Source: AC-32 sp963717725
Lineage (GTDB): Bacteria > Actinomycetota > Thermoleophilia > Gaiellales > Gaiellaceae
DNA length: 64,000 nucleotides
Assembly: GCA_963717725.1 (NCBI GenBank)
Contig: CAVQWS010000013.1
Location: 1-64,000 of the forward strand
Direction of reading: 5' to 3'
Below, piece after piece: positions 49,123 to 57,651 of the stretch. Position 1 is the first letter of the stretch, and the number at the start of each line of letters is the position of its first letter. A model generated the notes under the pieces. It had not been told where the DNA came from. It saw nothing but the letters and a program-made list of their open reading frames with translations, and did no database searches. Made by a program: the position numbers and the translations under genes.

Positions 49123-50040
49123 CCCGCGGCGGTTTTGGAGCAGTCGCGGGTCATCGGGGTGGACGTCGGCGGGACGAAAATCCTCGCCGCGGTCGTCTCG
49201 CGCGACGGCTCGCTGGGCGCGCGGCTCGAGCGTCCGAGCGACCATTCCTCGCAGGACGCGCTCCTCGCGGAGCTCGACTCCCTGGTGGAGGAGCTGCACC
49301 GGGCCGAACCGGACGCGCAGGCGCTCGGCTTCGGCGTCCCTTCGAGAATCGACCAGGCCGCGGGCCGCGCGCTCAAGTCTGTGAACATTCCGCTCGAGGG
49401 CGTCGACCTACGCGACCGGATGCGGGAGCGGCACGGCCTGTCCGTGGCGCTCGACAACGACGCCAACGCCGCGGCGATCGCCGAGTGGCGGGTCGGGGCG
49501 GCGCGGGGAGCGCGAGACGTCGTGATGTTGACGCTCGGGACCGGCGTTGGCGGCGGCCTGATCCTCGACGGCAAGCCGTATCGCGGCGCGACCGGGAGCG
49601 GGGCCGAGCTCGGCCACATCGTGCTCGAGCCCGGCGGCCCGCCCTGCGGCTGCGGCGGCCACGGCCACCTCGAGTCCTTCGCCGCCGGCCCGGCGGCGGA
49701 CCGCGTCGCTCGCTCGCTCTACGGTGACGGCTCGAACGCGCACGACCTCGTCACACGCGCGCGGAAGGGCGAGCCCGTAGCGGTCGAGGCGCTGGCCGGG
49801 GTCGGCCGCTACCTCGGTGCCGGAATCGCGAGCTTCGTCAACGTCTTCGAGCCCGAAGTGGTCGTCGTCGGCGGCGGCTTCGGCGCGGCCGGTGAACTGC
49901 TCCTGGCGCCTGCACGTAAGGTCGTCGCCGTCGAGGGGCTCGAGCCGGCGCGCGACAACGTGCGGATCGTCCAGGCCGAGCTCGGCGTCGATGCGGGCGT
50001 GATCGGCGCCGGGATGGTGGCGTTCGAGGCGCTCGGCTAG
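49117..50040 (+). CDS. ROK-family sugar kinase (glucokinase-like)
   Basis: A 307-aa (or 301-aa) cytosolic kinase. ATP site RVIGVDVGGTKILAAVVSRD, sugar-site NIPLEGVDLRDRMRERHGLS with VALDNDANAAAIAEW (catalytic Asp), GTGVGGGLILDGK, GSGAELGHIVLEPGGP and the ROK zinc motif CGCGGHGHLESFA. This fits glucokinase of the ROK type. ATG 49117 lies inside the putative -10, and TTG 49135 (MEQSRVIGV) is the better start if that promoter is used. The stop overlaps rsmI. Confidence 0.9.
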   Translation: MVPAAVLEQSRVIGVDVGGTKILAAVVSRDGSLGARLERPSDHSSQDALLAELDSLVEELHRAEPDAQALGFGVPSRIDQAAGRALKSVNIPLEGVDLRDRMRERHGLSVALDNDANAAAIAEWRVGAARGARDVVMLTLGTGVGGGLILDGKPYRGATGSGAELGHIVLEPGGPPCGCGGHGHLESFAAGPAADRVARSLYGDGSNAHDLVTRARKGEPVAVEALAGVGRYLGAGIASFVNVFEPEVVVVGGGFGAAGELLLAPARKVVAVEGLEPARDNVRIVQAELGVDAGVIGAGMVAFEALG

Positions 50041-50849
50041 TGCCGCTCGCGGTCTGCGCGACGCCGATCGGCAACCTCGAGGACGTGACCCTGCGCGTCC
50101 TGCGCGAGCTCGCCGAGGCGGAGGTCGTGCTCGCCGAGGACACGCGCCACACGCGCGGGCTGCTGGAGCGGCACGGCATCCGCGCGCGGCTGCTCTCCTA
50201 CCACGACCACAACGAGGCGAAGCGGACGGCTGAGCTTCTCCCGCGCCTGCAGGCCGGCGAGCGGCTGGCGCTGGTCAGCGACGCCGGCCTGCCGGGGATC
50301 AGCGATCCGGGCGCGCGGCTGGTGGCGGCCGCTCTCGAGGCGGGCGTGCCGGTGACGGTGCTGCCGGGGCCATCGGCGGTGGAGACGGCACTGGTCGCGA
50401 GCGGGCTCGTCGGCGAGCGCTACCAGTTCGTCGGCTACCTGCCTCGCGGCGAGCGGGCGCTGACCGCGTTCGGTGAGGAGCTGTCCGGCTGGCGATGGCC
50501 GGTGGTCGCCTTTGAGTCGCCGCAGCGGCTGCCGCGCTCACTGGCAGTCCTCGCGCGCGTGGCCCCCGACCGGCCGTGTGCAGTGTGCCGCGAGTTGACG
50601 AAGCGCCACGAGGAGGTCGCGCTAGGCACGGTCTCCGAGCTGGCGGAGCGCTTCGGCGAGCCGGTGCGCGGCGAAGTGACGCTCGTGCTCGGGGCGGCAC
50701 CGCCGGCGGAGGCTGCCGGTGAAGAGGCGGCGGCCGCGGCGGCGGTCGTAGAGCTCGTCGAGGCGGGAGTGCCGCGCCGGCAGGCAGCCGAGCTCGTCTC
50801 GCGGCTGACCGGAGCCTCGCGCAACGCGCTCTATCGCGGCTCGCTGTAA
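50040..50849 (+). CDS. rsmI: 16S rRNA (cytidine-1402-2'-O)-methyltransferase
   Basis: A 269-aa SAM-dependent tetrapyrrole-methylase-fold enzyme. Motifs: CATPIGNLEDVTLRVLRELA, LAEDTRHTRGLLERHGI, ALVSDAGLPGISDPGARLV and VLPGPSAVETALVASGL, with CRELTKRHEEV. The C-terminal extension (VPRRQAAELVSRLTGASRNA) is the RsmI HTH-like domain. GTG 50040 shares its first base with the upstream TAG. It modifies the decoding centre with RsmH. Confidence 0.95.
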   Translation: MPLAVCATPIGNLEDVTLRVLRELAEAEVVLAEDTRHTRGLLERHGIRARLLSYHDHNEAKRTAELLPRLQAGERLALVSDAGLPGISDPGARLVAAALEAGVPVTVLPGPSAVETALVASGLVGERYQFVGYLPRGERALTAFGEELSGWRWPVVAFESPQRLPRSLAVLARVAPDRPCAVCRELTKRHEEVALGTVSELAERFGEPVRGEVTLVLGAAPPAEAAGEEAAAAAAVVELVEAGVPRRQAAELVSRLTGASRNALYRGSL

Positions 50850-50855
50850 TCCGAT

Positions 50856-50885
50856 TTGACAACGTCCGGGCCGGCCTGGTACCTT
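50856..50885 (+). promoter_or_regulatory. Promoter TTGACA / TACCTT
   Basis: Perfect -35 TTGACA (50856-50861), 18-bp spacer and -10 TACCTT (50880-50885). The predicted transcription start is a few bases before TTG 50895. An in-frame GTG-free upstream reading passes through the promoter, which argues against an earlier start. Confidence 0.65.
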
Positions 50886-50894
50886 GAGGTCGGT

Positions 50895-52118
50895 TTGCAG
50901 AACAGACAACAGCGATCGGCGTTCACCCGGCTCGCGGCCATCGCGGTGCTCCTGGCACTCGCAACGCCCGCCGCTGCAGGCGCCTGGACGTGGCCCGTCG
51001 CGGGGCCGGTGCTACAGGGGTTTGCCTTCGACGAGGAGAACCCGCTCGTCCCTGGTCAGCATCGCGGGATCGACATCCAGGGAACTGTCGGCGCTCCGGT
51101 GCTCGCGCCGGCCCCGGGAACGGTGACCTTCGCCGGCAGGGTCGCGGCGAACGGGCTCACGATCACGATCCAGACGGCGGACTACGCCGTCACGCTCCTG
51201 CATCTCGGCTCGTTCCTGGTCGGCGCGGGGGCGGTCGTGGCCGAGGGCCAGCCGGTCGCGATCGTCGGCACGAGTGGGGTGCCGGCTCACTCGGTCCCGT
51301 ACGTGCAGCTCGGCGTCCGGCTCAGCAGCGACCCGCAGGGCTACCTCGATCCAATGAACTTCCTGCCGCCCGTCGCGGCGCCTCCGCCTGTGCCGAACGA
51401 GCCGCCTGCGCCCGCTCCGGCTCCGTCACCGTCGCTTTCCCCCGCGCCGACGCCTCCGCCGCCGGCGCCCTCGCTCCGGGTCGTTGCGCCGGTCGGCGTA
51501 TCGGAGCCGCGGCCGGTGGTCGAGCTCCCGTCGCCGACACCGGCCGTCGGGCCGCAGCCCGGCGGGCCTGTCCCCGAGCCTCGGCCCGCTGCTCGCCCCG
51601 TGAGCGCCCGCCCGCCGGTCTCGGCCCCAGCAGCGCCGATGCCTGTCGAGGCGGCCGATCCTGCTCCGGTGGGCACAGCGCCCGCGACCCCGCACCGACC
51701 CGTATCTGCACCAACCACGAGGCCATGGCTTCGCGCAAGTGACCCTGAGCCGGTCGTCGAGCTCGGCGAAGCGCGAGGGAAGCCGTTCCCCTGGAAACTG
51801 CTCGCCGCCGGGACATCGCTCCTGGCCGCAGCCGCGCTCGCCGCGCGTGGCCGGCGCAAGGCCGCTCGTATCATTGAGGGCGATGCGCTACTACCTGACG
51901 ACACCCATCTACTACGTCAACGCGAGCCCGCACATCGGGCACGCGTACACGACGATCGCGGCCGACGTCCTCGTCCGGCACCATCAGCAGCGCGGCGAGG
52001 AGACCTTCTTCCTGACGGGCACCGACGAGCATGCCTCGAAGGTGTACCGCGTCGCCGAGGAGCAGGGGCTCGACCCGAAGGCGTACGTCGACGAGATCGT
52101 CGAGAAGTATTGGCGTGA
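50895..52118 (+). CDS. LytM/M23-like protein with degenerate zinc site
   Basis: A signal peptide (about FTRLAAIAVLLALATPAAAG) leads into an M23-type beta domain with HRGIDIQGTVGAPVLAPAPG (H-x3-D ligands) and YAVTLLHLGSFLVGAGAVVA. The final HxH ligand motif reads YVQLGVRLS, so one or two zinc ligands are missing and the protein may be non-catalytic. A long Pro/Ala-rich stretch and a C-terminal TM (WKLLAAGTSLLAAAALAARG) follow. The frame then continues 236 bp into metG to 52118. The biological end is probably near 51875, where an adjacent frame has a TGA. TTG 50895 fits the promoter. Confidence 0.68.
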   Translation: MQNRQQRSAFTRLAAIAVLLALATPAAAGAWTWPVAGPVLQGFAFDEENPLVPGQHRGIDIQGTVGAPVLAPAPGTVTFAGRVAANGLTITIQTADYAVTLLHLGSFLVGAGAVVAEGQPVAIVGTSGVPAHSVPYVQLGVRLSSDPQGYLDPMNFLPPVAAPPPVPNEPPAPAPAPSPSLSPAPTPPPPAPSLRVVAPVGVSEPRPVVELPSPTPAVGPQPGGPVPEPRPAARPVSARPPVSAPAAPMPVEAADPAPVGTAPATPHRPVSAPTTRPWLRASDPEPVVELGEARGKPFPWKLLAAGTSLLAAAALAARGRRKAARIIEGDALLPDDTHLLRQREPAHRARVHDDRGRRPRPAPSAARRGDLLPDGHRRACLEGVPRRRGAGARPEGVRRRDRREVLA

Positions 52119-53406
52119 GCTGCCCAAGACCGTCGGAGCGGAGTACGACTTCTTCATCCGCACAACCGACGAGGGGCACAAGCGCTTCGTGCAGGAGTTC
52201 CTGCAGCGCATCTACGACAACGGCGACATCTACCAGGACGTCTACTCGGGGCTCTATTGCGTGCAGTGTGAGGAGTTCAAGTCCGAGTCCGAGCTCGTCG
52301 ACGGCCTGTGCGCAGACCACGGCATCCCGCCGGAGCGGATCGAGGAGACGAACTGGTTCTTCCGCCTGTCCGCCTACCAGGAGAAGCTGCTCGCGCTCTA
52401 CGACGAGCGCCCCGATTTCGTCCTGCCGAGCCACCGCTACAACGAGGCGCGTAGCTTCATCGAGGGCGGTCTGCAGGACTTCAGCGTCAGCCGCGCCGGC
52501 CAGCCGTGGGGCGTGCCGATCCCCTGGGACGAACGGCAGGTCACGTATGTCTGGGTAGACGCCCTGATCAACTACCTGAGCGCACTCACGTACGCGCGAG
52601 ACGGGGAGGACCTGCGCGAGGAGTTCTGGCCGCACGCCCATCACCTGCTCGGCAAGGACATCCTCCGGTTCCACTGCGTCTTCTGGCCTGCGCTGCTGCT
52701 TGCCGCCGGCTACGAGGTGCCGCGGCAGCTGTTCGTCCACGGCTACCTGTTGCTGGACGATCGGAAGATCTCGAAGTCGCTCGGCAACGTGATCGACCCG
52801 CTCGACCTGGTGGACGTCTACGGCTCGGACGCCGTCCGCTTCTGGGCGTTGCGGTCGGTGTCGTTCGGCCAGGACGGCAGCGCCTCGATCGACGCCCTGC
52901 ACGAGCGCTACGAGCGGGAGCTCGCCAACGACCTCGGCAACCTCGTGTCCAGGACGACGGCAATGGTCGCCCGCTATCGCGACGGGCGTGTCGCGCCCGG
53001 ACAACCGAACGAGGAGCTGGGAGCCGCGCTCGACGGCCTGCGGGAGAAGCTCGTGGAGCACTTCGACGCCTGGGACCTGACCGGCGCGCTCGAGGGCATC
53101 TGGGAGCTCGTGCGCTGGCTCAATCGCCACGTCGAGAACACCGCCCCGTGGCAACTCGCCAAGGACGAGGACCGAGCCGACGAGCTCGACGCGGTCCTCT
53201 ACGACCTGGTCGACGGCGTGCGGGCGGTCGCGGTCGCGCTCTCCGCGTACCTGCCGCAAACCGCGCCGCAGATCCTGGAAGCGCTCGGCCAGCCCGTCCA
53301 GCTCGAGCTCGAGCGAATCGCCTACGGCCTGACGCCGGAGACCGACGGGATCGCCGCGGCCGCGCCGCTCTTCCCGCGGGTCGACCAGCCCACCGCCGCG
53401 GCGTGA
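51883..53406 (+). CDS. metG: Methionyl-tRNA synthetase
   Basis: A 507-aa class Ia synthetase. The HIGH motif is in YVNASPHIGHAYTTIAADVL and KMSKS appears as KISKS in DDRKISKSLGNVIDPLDLVD. The zinc-knuckle region is CVQCEEFKSESELVDG with a single Cys pair. The anticodon domain follows (VENTAPWQLAKD), without a C-terminal tRNA-binding OB extension. ATG 51883 is eight bases after TATCAT (51869-51874). It is the first gene of metG-tatD-rsmA-ispE. Confidence 0.96.
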   Translation: MRYYLTTPIYYVNASPHIGHAYTTIAADVLVRHHQQRGEETFFLTGTDEHASKVYRVAEEQGLDPKAYVDEIVEKYWRELPKTVGAEYDFFIRTTDEGHKRFVQEFLQRIYDNGDIYQDVYSGLYCVQCEEFKSESELVDGLCADHGIPPERIEETNWFFRLSAYQEKLLALYDERPDFVLPSHRYNEARSFIEGGLQDFSVSRAGQPWGVPIPWDERQVTYVWVDALINYLSALTYARDGEDLREEFWPHAHHLLGKDILRFHCVFWPALLLAAGYEVPRQLFVHGYLLLDDRKISKSLGNVIDPLDLVDVYGSDAVRFWALRSVSFGQDGSASIDALHERYERELANDLGNLVSRTTAMVARYRDGRVAPGQPNEELGAALDGLREKLVEHFDAWDLTGALEGIWELVRWLNRHVENTAPWQLAKDEDRADELDAVLYDLVDGVRAVAVALSAYLPQTAPQILEALGQPVQLELERIAYGLTPETDGIAAAAPLFPRVDQPTAAA

Positions 53407-54149
53407 TCGACACTCACGCGCACCTCGACGCGTGCGCGGAGCCGGCTGACGAGCTCCTCGCGCGGGCGCGCGGGGCCGGCGTCGACCGGATCGTCTCGGT
53501 CGGCTCGGGCCTCGACTCCTGCCGCGAGACGCTCGCGATCGCCGGGCGGCACGACAGCGTCTTCGCAGCGCTCGGGATCCATCCGCACCAGGCCGCGGAG
53601 CCCGACGCGATGCGGGTCGACGAGCTGCGCGAGCTGCTCGCCGACGAGCGCGCGGTGGCCGTCGGCGAGACCGGTCTCGACTTCTACCGTGACTACGCGC
53701 CGCGTGAACGTCAGCGCGAGCTCTTCGAGCGCCAGCTCGAACTGGCCGCCGAGCTCGGCAAGACGGTCGTCGTTCACACGCGCGCGGCCTCCGAGGAGAC
53801 GGCCGCCGCGCTGGAGCCGTTCGCGGGCACCGTCGTCCTGCACTGCTTCTCGGCGCCCGAGCTCCTGCCGGTCGCACTCGAGCGCGGCTACTTCCTCTCC
53901 TTCGCCGGCAACGTCACCTACCCGAAGGCCGAGGACCTGCGCGAGGCGGCGCGCGCCGTGCCGGGCGAGCGGCTGCTCGCCGAGACCGACAGCCCATACC
54001 TCGCCCCGCAGCCGAGGCGCGGCCGGCCGAACGAGCCCGCGAACGTCGTCCACACGATCGCTGCGCTCGCCGAGGCGCGAGGCGAAAACGCAAGCGAGCT
54101 CGCCGCCCGGCTCGACGCCAACGCGAGCGCCGCCTTCGGGCTCCCATGA
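53403..54149 (+). CDS. tatD: TatD-family metal-dependent hydrolase/DNase
   Basis: A 248-aa TIM-barrel enzyme. Metal ligands: IDTHAHLDA at the start, VGETGLDFYRDY, VVHTRAASEETAAAL, LHCFSAPELLPVALERGYFL and AETDSPYLAPQPRRGRPNEP. All family motifs are intact. GTG 53403 overlaps the metG stop (GTGA), and its end overlaps rsmA (ATGA). Confidence 0.94.
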   Translation: MIDTHAHLDACAEPADELLARARGAGVDRIVSVGSGLDSCRETLAIAGRHDSVFAALGIHPHQAAEPDAMRVDELRELLADERAVAVGETGLDFYRDYAPRERQRELFERQLELAAELGKTVVVHTRAASEETAAALEPFAGTVVLHCFSAPELLPVALERGYFLSFAGNVTYPKAEDLREAARAVPGERLLAETDSPYLAPQPRRGRPNEPANVVHTIAALAEARGENASELAARLDANASAAFGLP

Positions 54150-54928
54150 GCCGGCCAGCCGCGAAGAAGGAGCTCGGCCAGCACTTCCTGGTCGACGAGA
54201 ACCTGCTCGGCGTGATCGGCCGCCTTGCCGAGCTCGGCCCCGAGGACGTCGTGCTGGAGGTCGGACCAGGGCTCGGTGTGCTCACCATCTATCTCGCCGA
54301 CCGGACCGCGCGCGTGCACGCTGTCGAGCTCGACCCCTCGCTCGAGCCACGCCTGCGCGAAGCACTCGGCAGCCGCGAGAACGTCGAGCTCCACCTCGGC
54401 GACGCACTCCGGCTCGACCTTACGACGCTCGAGCCGACGCCGACGAAGCTCGTCTCGAACCTGCCCTACAACATCGCCACGCCGCTGATCGTGGAGAGCC
54501 TCGACGGCCTGCCGAGCATCGAGCTCTGGTGCGTGATGGTGCAGCGCGAGGTCGCCGACCGCTTCTTCGCCGAGCCCTCCACGAAGGCTTACGGCGCGGT
54601 CTCGGTGCTCGTCCAGCTCGCCGCGGAGCGGACCGGCTTCCACCCGGTCTCGCGCACGGTCTTCCGGCCGCGGCCGAACGTGGACTCGGCCCTCGTCGCC
54701 TTCCGCCGGCTCGAGCTGCCTCCCGGCTTCGCGCGCGTGAAGCAACTCGTGACCGCCGCCTTCGCTCACCGGCGCAAGCGCCTGGCGAACTCGCTCGAGC
54801 TCGCCGGCTTCGCAACGCGCGGCGATGCGACGGAAGCGCTGCGCGCGATCGGCCGAGACCCAGCCGCCCGGGCCGAGGAGCTCGCGCCGCCCGAGTTCGT
54901 CGCCCTCGCGGAAGCGCTGTCCGCGTGA
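54146..54928 (+). CDS. rsmA: 16S rRNA dimethyladenosine transferase (KsgA)
   Basis: A 260-aa SAM-dependent enzyme that dimethylates two adenines in helix 45 of 16S rRNA. Motifs: KKELGQHFLVDENLL, VVLEVGPGLGVLTIYLADR, VHAVELDPSLE, LVSNLPYNIATPL (catalytic NLPY) and the C-terminal FRPRPNVDSALV. ATG 54146 overlaps the tatD stop and its own stop overlaps ispE. Confidence 0.96.
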   Translation: MSRPAAKKELGQHFLVDENLLGVIGRLAELGPEDVVLEVGPGLGVLTIYLADRTARVHAVELDPSLEPRLREALGSRENVELHLGDALRLDLTTLEPTPTKLVSNLPYNIATPLIVESLDGLPSIELWCVMVQREVADRFFAEPSTKAYGAVSVLVQLAAERTGFHPVSRTVFRPRPNVDSALVAFRRLELPPGFARVKQLVTAAFAHRRKRLANSLELAGFATRGDATEALRAIGRDPAARAEELAPPEFVALAEALSA

Positions 54929-55743
54929 ACCGAGCGCCCGCGACCGCGAAGCTGAACCTGGCGCTCGTCGTCGGGCCGCTCCGCGACGACGGCCGGCACG
55001 AGGTCGCCACGGTCCTGCAGCGGATCGACCTGGCCGACCGCGTCTCGATCGAGCCGGCGGCCGAGCTCCGCGTCGAAGGCTTCGCCGAGGACACGCTCGT
55101 CCGAGCTGCGCTCGAGCGGCTGGCCGAGGCCGCGAACACCGACCCGCGCTGGCACGCGCGGATCTGGAAGCAGGTCCCGGTCGCGGCCGGCCTCGGCGGC
55201 GGCAGCTCCGACGCCGCGACCGCGCTCAGGCTCGCCAACGAGACCCTGGCCGAGCCGCTCCCGCCCGAGCGCCTGCACGAACTGGCGTCCGAGCTCGGCG
55301 CCGACGTCCCCTTCTTCCTCACCTCGGGCCCACAGCTCGGCACCGGCACCGGCACCGAGCTCGAGCCGCTGGAGCTGCCGCAGGACTACTGGATCGTCCT
55401 GCTGCTTCCGCACGACCAGCGCAAGCCGTCGACGGCCGACGTCTACGCCGGCTTCGACCGGCGCGACGGCGCCACCGGCTTCGAGGAACGGCACGCGCGC
55501 CTACGCGAGACCCTGGCCGAGGCCAAGCGCCCGCGCGACCTGGCGGCGCTGCCGCCGAACGACCTCGCGGCGTCGCCGCATGCGGAGCGGCTGCTCGAAT
55601 TTGGCGCCTTCCGCGCAGACGTGAGCGGGGCCGGACCGGCGGTCTACGGGCTCTTCCTGCACCGCGCCCAGGCAGCCGCCGCCGAGCGTGAGCTCGAGGC
55701 TCTCGGGCGCACCTGGATCACGGTTCCCACTTGGTACGGTTGA
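54925..55743 (+). CDS. ispE: 4-diphosphocytidyl-2-C-methyl-D-erythritol kinase
   Basis: A 272-aa GHMP kinase of the MEP isoprenoid pathway. Substrate motif ATAKLNLALVVGPLRDDGRH (the usual second-half sequence is slightly degenerate), phosphate loop VPVAAGLGGGSSDAATALRL, and ELGADVPFFLTSGPQLGTGT near the active Asp. GTG 54925 overlaps the rsmA stop. The tatD-rsmA-ispE order is widespread in actinobacteria. Confidence 0.95.
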   Translation: MNRAPATAKLNLALVVGPLRDDGRHEVATVLQRIDLADRVSIEPAAELRVEGFAEDTLVRAALERLAEAANTDPRWHARIWKQVPVAAGLGGGSSDAATALRLANETLAEPLPPERLHELASELGADVPFFLTSGPQLGTGTGTELEPLELPQDYWIVLLLPHDQRKPSTADVYAGFDRRDGATGFEERHARLRETLAEAKRPRDLAALPPNDLAASPHAERLLEFGAFRADVSGAGPAVYGLFLHRAQAAAAERELEALGRTWITVPTWYG

Positions 55744-55748
55744 GCACG

Positions 55749-56126
55749 ATGGGCGCCAACGAATCGCTGGAACACCGCGGCACGGTCGAGCACGGGACGA
55801 CACGTCTCGGCCGCTGGCTTCAGCACCGCCGGATCCGGATCACGCTCTGGATCGCGGTGCTCGAGGGCATCGTCGTCGCGTTCGCCCAGGACCTCTCCCG
55901 CTGGACGGTGATCGCGCTCGCGATCCCGATCCTGGCGCTCTACCTCTTCTGGGGCCGGAACGCGCGGTCGCACACCGCGAGGCAGGTGCTCTGGATCGCC
56001 GGCGCCTCGCAGGCGCTGGCGGTCGTGGTCGTGATCCTGGCCTTCATCCTCAACTGGCTCGCGCTGCTGCTGGCCGCCATCTTCGCCGCAGTAGCACTCC
56101 TTTTCCTCTTCTCCGACCGGGGCTAA
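55749..56126 (+). CDS. Membrane protein, 125 aa
   Basis: ATG 55749, five bases after ispE. A hydrophilic N-terminus (GANESLEHRGTVEHGTTRLG) leads to about three TM helices (ITLWIAVLEGIVVAFAQDLS; TVIALAIPILALYLFWGRNA; VLWIAGASQALAVVVVILAF onward). No motif is recognised. It ends the metG-ispE transcription unit, before hairpins and tRNA-Gln. Confidence 0.65.
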   Translation: MGANESLEHRGTVEHGTTRLGRWLQHRRIRITLWIAVLEGIVVAFAQDLSRWTVIALAIPILALYLFWGRNARSHTARQVLWIAGASQALAVVVVILAFILNWLALLLAAIFAAVALLFLFSDRG

Positions 56127-56132
56127 GCTCTC

Positions 56133-56166
56133 ATAGCCAAGTGCCAAGGCATCGCTGGCGATGCCG
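56133..56166 (+). repeat. tRNA-Gln-like fragment and hairpin
   Basis: TAGCCAAGTGCCAAGGCATC at 56134 onward matches the D-arm of the tRNA-Gln gene 100 bp downstream (TAGCCAAGTGGTAAGGCAGC) at 17 of 20 positions. It runs into a perfect 7-bp hairpin GGCATCG-CTGG-CGATGCC (56149-56166). It may be a partial tRNA duplication or a processing/terminator hairpin. A second hairpin (CGGCG-GCTT-CGCCG) follows at about 56178-56191. Nothing else is seen up to 56234. Confidence 0.35.
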
Positions 56167-56234
56167 CTTAGGGCCACGGCGGCTTCGCCGACGGGGCCGT
56201 CTTGCACCCGTTGTTGCGCAAACAGACATATCGT

Positions 56235-56308
56235 TGGGGCGTAGCCAAGTGGTAAGGCAGCGGGTTTTGGTCCCGCGATCCCAGGTTCGAATCCTGGCGC
56301 CCCAGCCA
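56235..56308 (+). tRNA. tRNA-Gln (anticodon TTG)
   Basis: Starts TGGGGCGTAGCCAAGTGGTA. Acceptor TGGGGCG pairs perfectly with CGCCCCA. The anticodon loop TTTTGGT carries TTG, and the T-arm has AGGTTCGAATCCT. Discriminator G at 56305 and an encoded CCA (56306-56308). It lies eight bases before glmU. Confidence 0.97.
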
Positions 56309-56316
56309 TCTCGCCC

Positions 56317-57651
56317 GTGACCCAGACGCCACCTGCAGCGATCATCCTGGCCGCCGGCCTCGGCACGCGCATGCATTCGGCCACGCCCAAGCACCTGCAC
56401 CCGCTGCTCGGACGGCGGCTCGCCGACTGGGTGATCGAGGCCGTGCGGGCGCTCGGGCCCGAGCCGCTCGTGGTCGTCACCTCGCCCGACGCGCGCGAGG
56501 CCTTCGATGGCGAGACCGTCGCCGTGCAGGAGACGCCGCGTGGCACCGGCGATGCCACCGCGGCGGCCCGCGCGAGCCTCGAAGGCTTCGACGGCGACGT
56601 GCTCGTCGTCACCGGCGATGCGGCCACAATCACGAGCGAGTTGCTGGCCGCGCTGCTCGAGACGCACCGCTCGGCCGGCTCCGCCGCGACCGTGCTCTCC
56701 TTTGAGCCGGCCGACCCGGGCGCCTACGGCCGCATCGTCCGCGACGCCGACGGCGCGCTGCAGGCGATCGTCGAGGCACGCGACGCGAGCGAGCAGGAGC
56801 TCGGGATCCGAGAGGTCAACTCCTCGATCTACGTCTTCGAGGCGGCCAAGCTCTGGCCTGCGCTCGAACACCTGACCCCGCAAAACGCCCAGGGCGAGCT
56901 CTACCTGACCGACACCGTGCGCGACCTGGTCGCGGCCGGCGAGCGCGTCGCCGTGCACATGGCCGCTGACCCGGCCGAGGCTGAGGGCGTCAACACCCGC
57001 GCCGAGCTCGCAGCGGCCGCGGCCGTGCTGCGCGACCGGATCAACCTCGGCCACATGCTGGCCGGCGCGACGATCGTCGACCCGGCGACGACCTGGATCG
57101 ACCCATCCGTCGAGCTGGAGCCCGATTGCACGATCCAGCCCTTCACCGTCCTGCGCGGCGGCACGCGCGTCGCCCGCGGCGCCGACGTCGGCCCGCACGT
57201 GGTCGCCGTCGACGCGGCGATCGGCTCCGACACGCTGGTCGGCCCCTTCTGTTACCTTCGCCCCGGAACGGTCCTGGAGACGGGCGCGAAGGCAGGCGCC
57301 TTCGTGGAGATCAAGAACTCGCGCATCGGGGAACGAACGAAGGTGCCCCACCAGTCGTACATCGGAGACGCGGAGATCGGCGCGGACACGAACATCGCGG
57401 CGGGCAACATCACCGTCAACTTCCCTCATCAGCCCGGCAAGCCGAAAAGCCGGACGACGATCGGGCGCAACGTCAGGACCGGCGTCCACAATGCGTTCGT
57501 CGCGCCCGTGGAGATCGGCGACGACGCGTGGATCGGGGCGGGCTCGGTGATCACCGAGGACGTCCCGCCCGAGTCGCTCGCGGTCGGGCGGGCGCGGCAG
57601 GAGAACAAGGAAGGCTACGTGCGACGAAAGCGGGAGCAGGAGGATGAGTGA
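56317..57651 (+). CDS. glmU: Bifunctional GlmU: GlcNAc-1-P uridylyltransferase/GlcN-1-P acetyltransferase
   Basis: A 444-aa cytosolic enzyme of peptidoglycan precursor synthesis. N-terminal uridylyltransferase: AAIILAAGLGTRMHSATPKH, EVNSSIYVFEA and a magnesium-binding ITVNF-type Asn. C-terminal left-handed beta helix of hexapeptide repeats with acetyltransferase residues: CYLRPGTVLETGAKAGAFVE, IKNSRIGERTKVPHQSYIGD, then AAGNITVNF and GSVITEDVP. The GTG start follows tRNA-Gln directly. It overlaps prs by eight bases. Confidence 0.96.
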   Translation: MTQTPPAAIILAAGLGTRMHSATPKHLHPLLGRRLADWVIEAVRALGPEPLVVVTSPDAREAFDGETVAVQETPRGTGDATAAARASLEGFDGDVLVVTGDAATITSELLAALLETHRSAGSAATVLSFEPADPGAYGRIVRDADGALQAIVEARDASEQELGIREVNSSIYVFEAAKLWPALEHLTPQNAQGELYLTDTVRDLVAAGERVAVHMAADPAEAEGVNTRAELAAAAAVLRDRINLGHMLAGATIVDPATTWIDPSVELEPDCTIQPFTVLRGGTRVARGADVGPHVVAVDAAIGSDTLVGPFCYLRPGTVLETGAKAGAFVEIKNSRIGERTKVPHQSYIGDAEIGADTNIAAGNITVNFPHQPGKPKSRTTIGRNVRTGVHNAFVAPVEIGDDAWIGAGSVITEDVPPESLAVGRARQENKEGYVRRKREQEDE

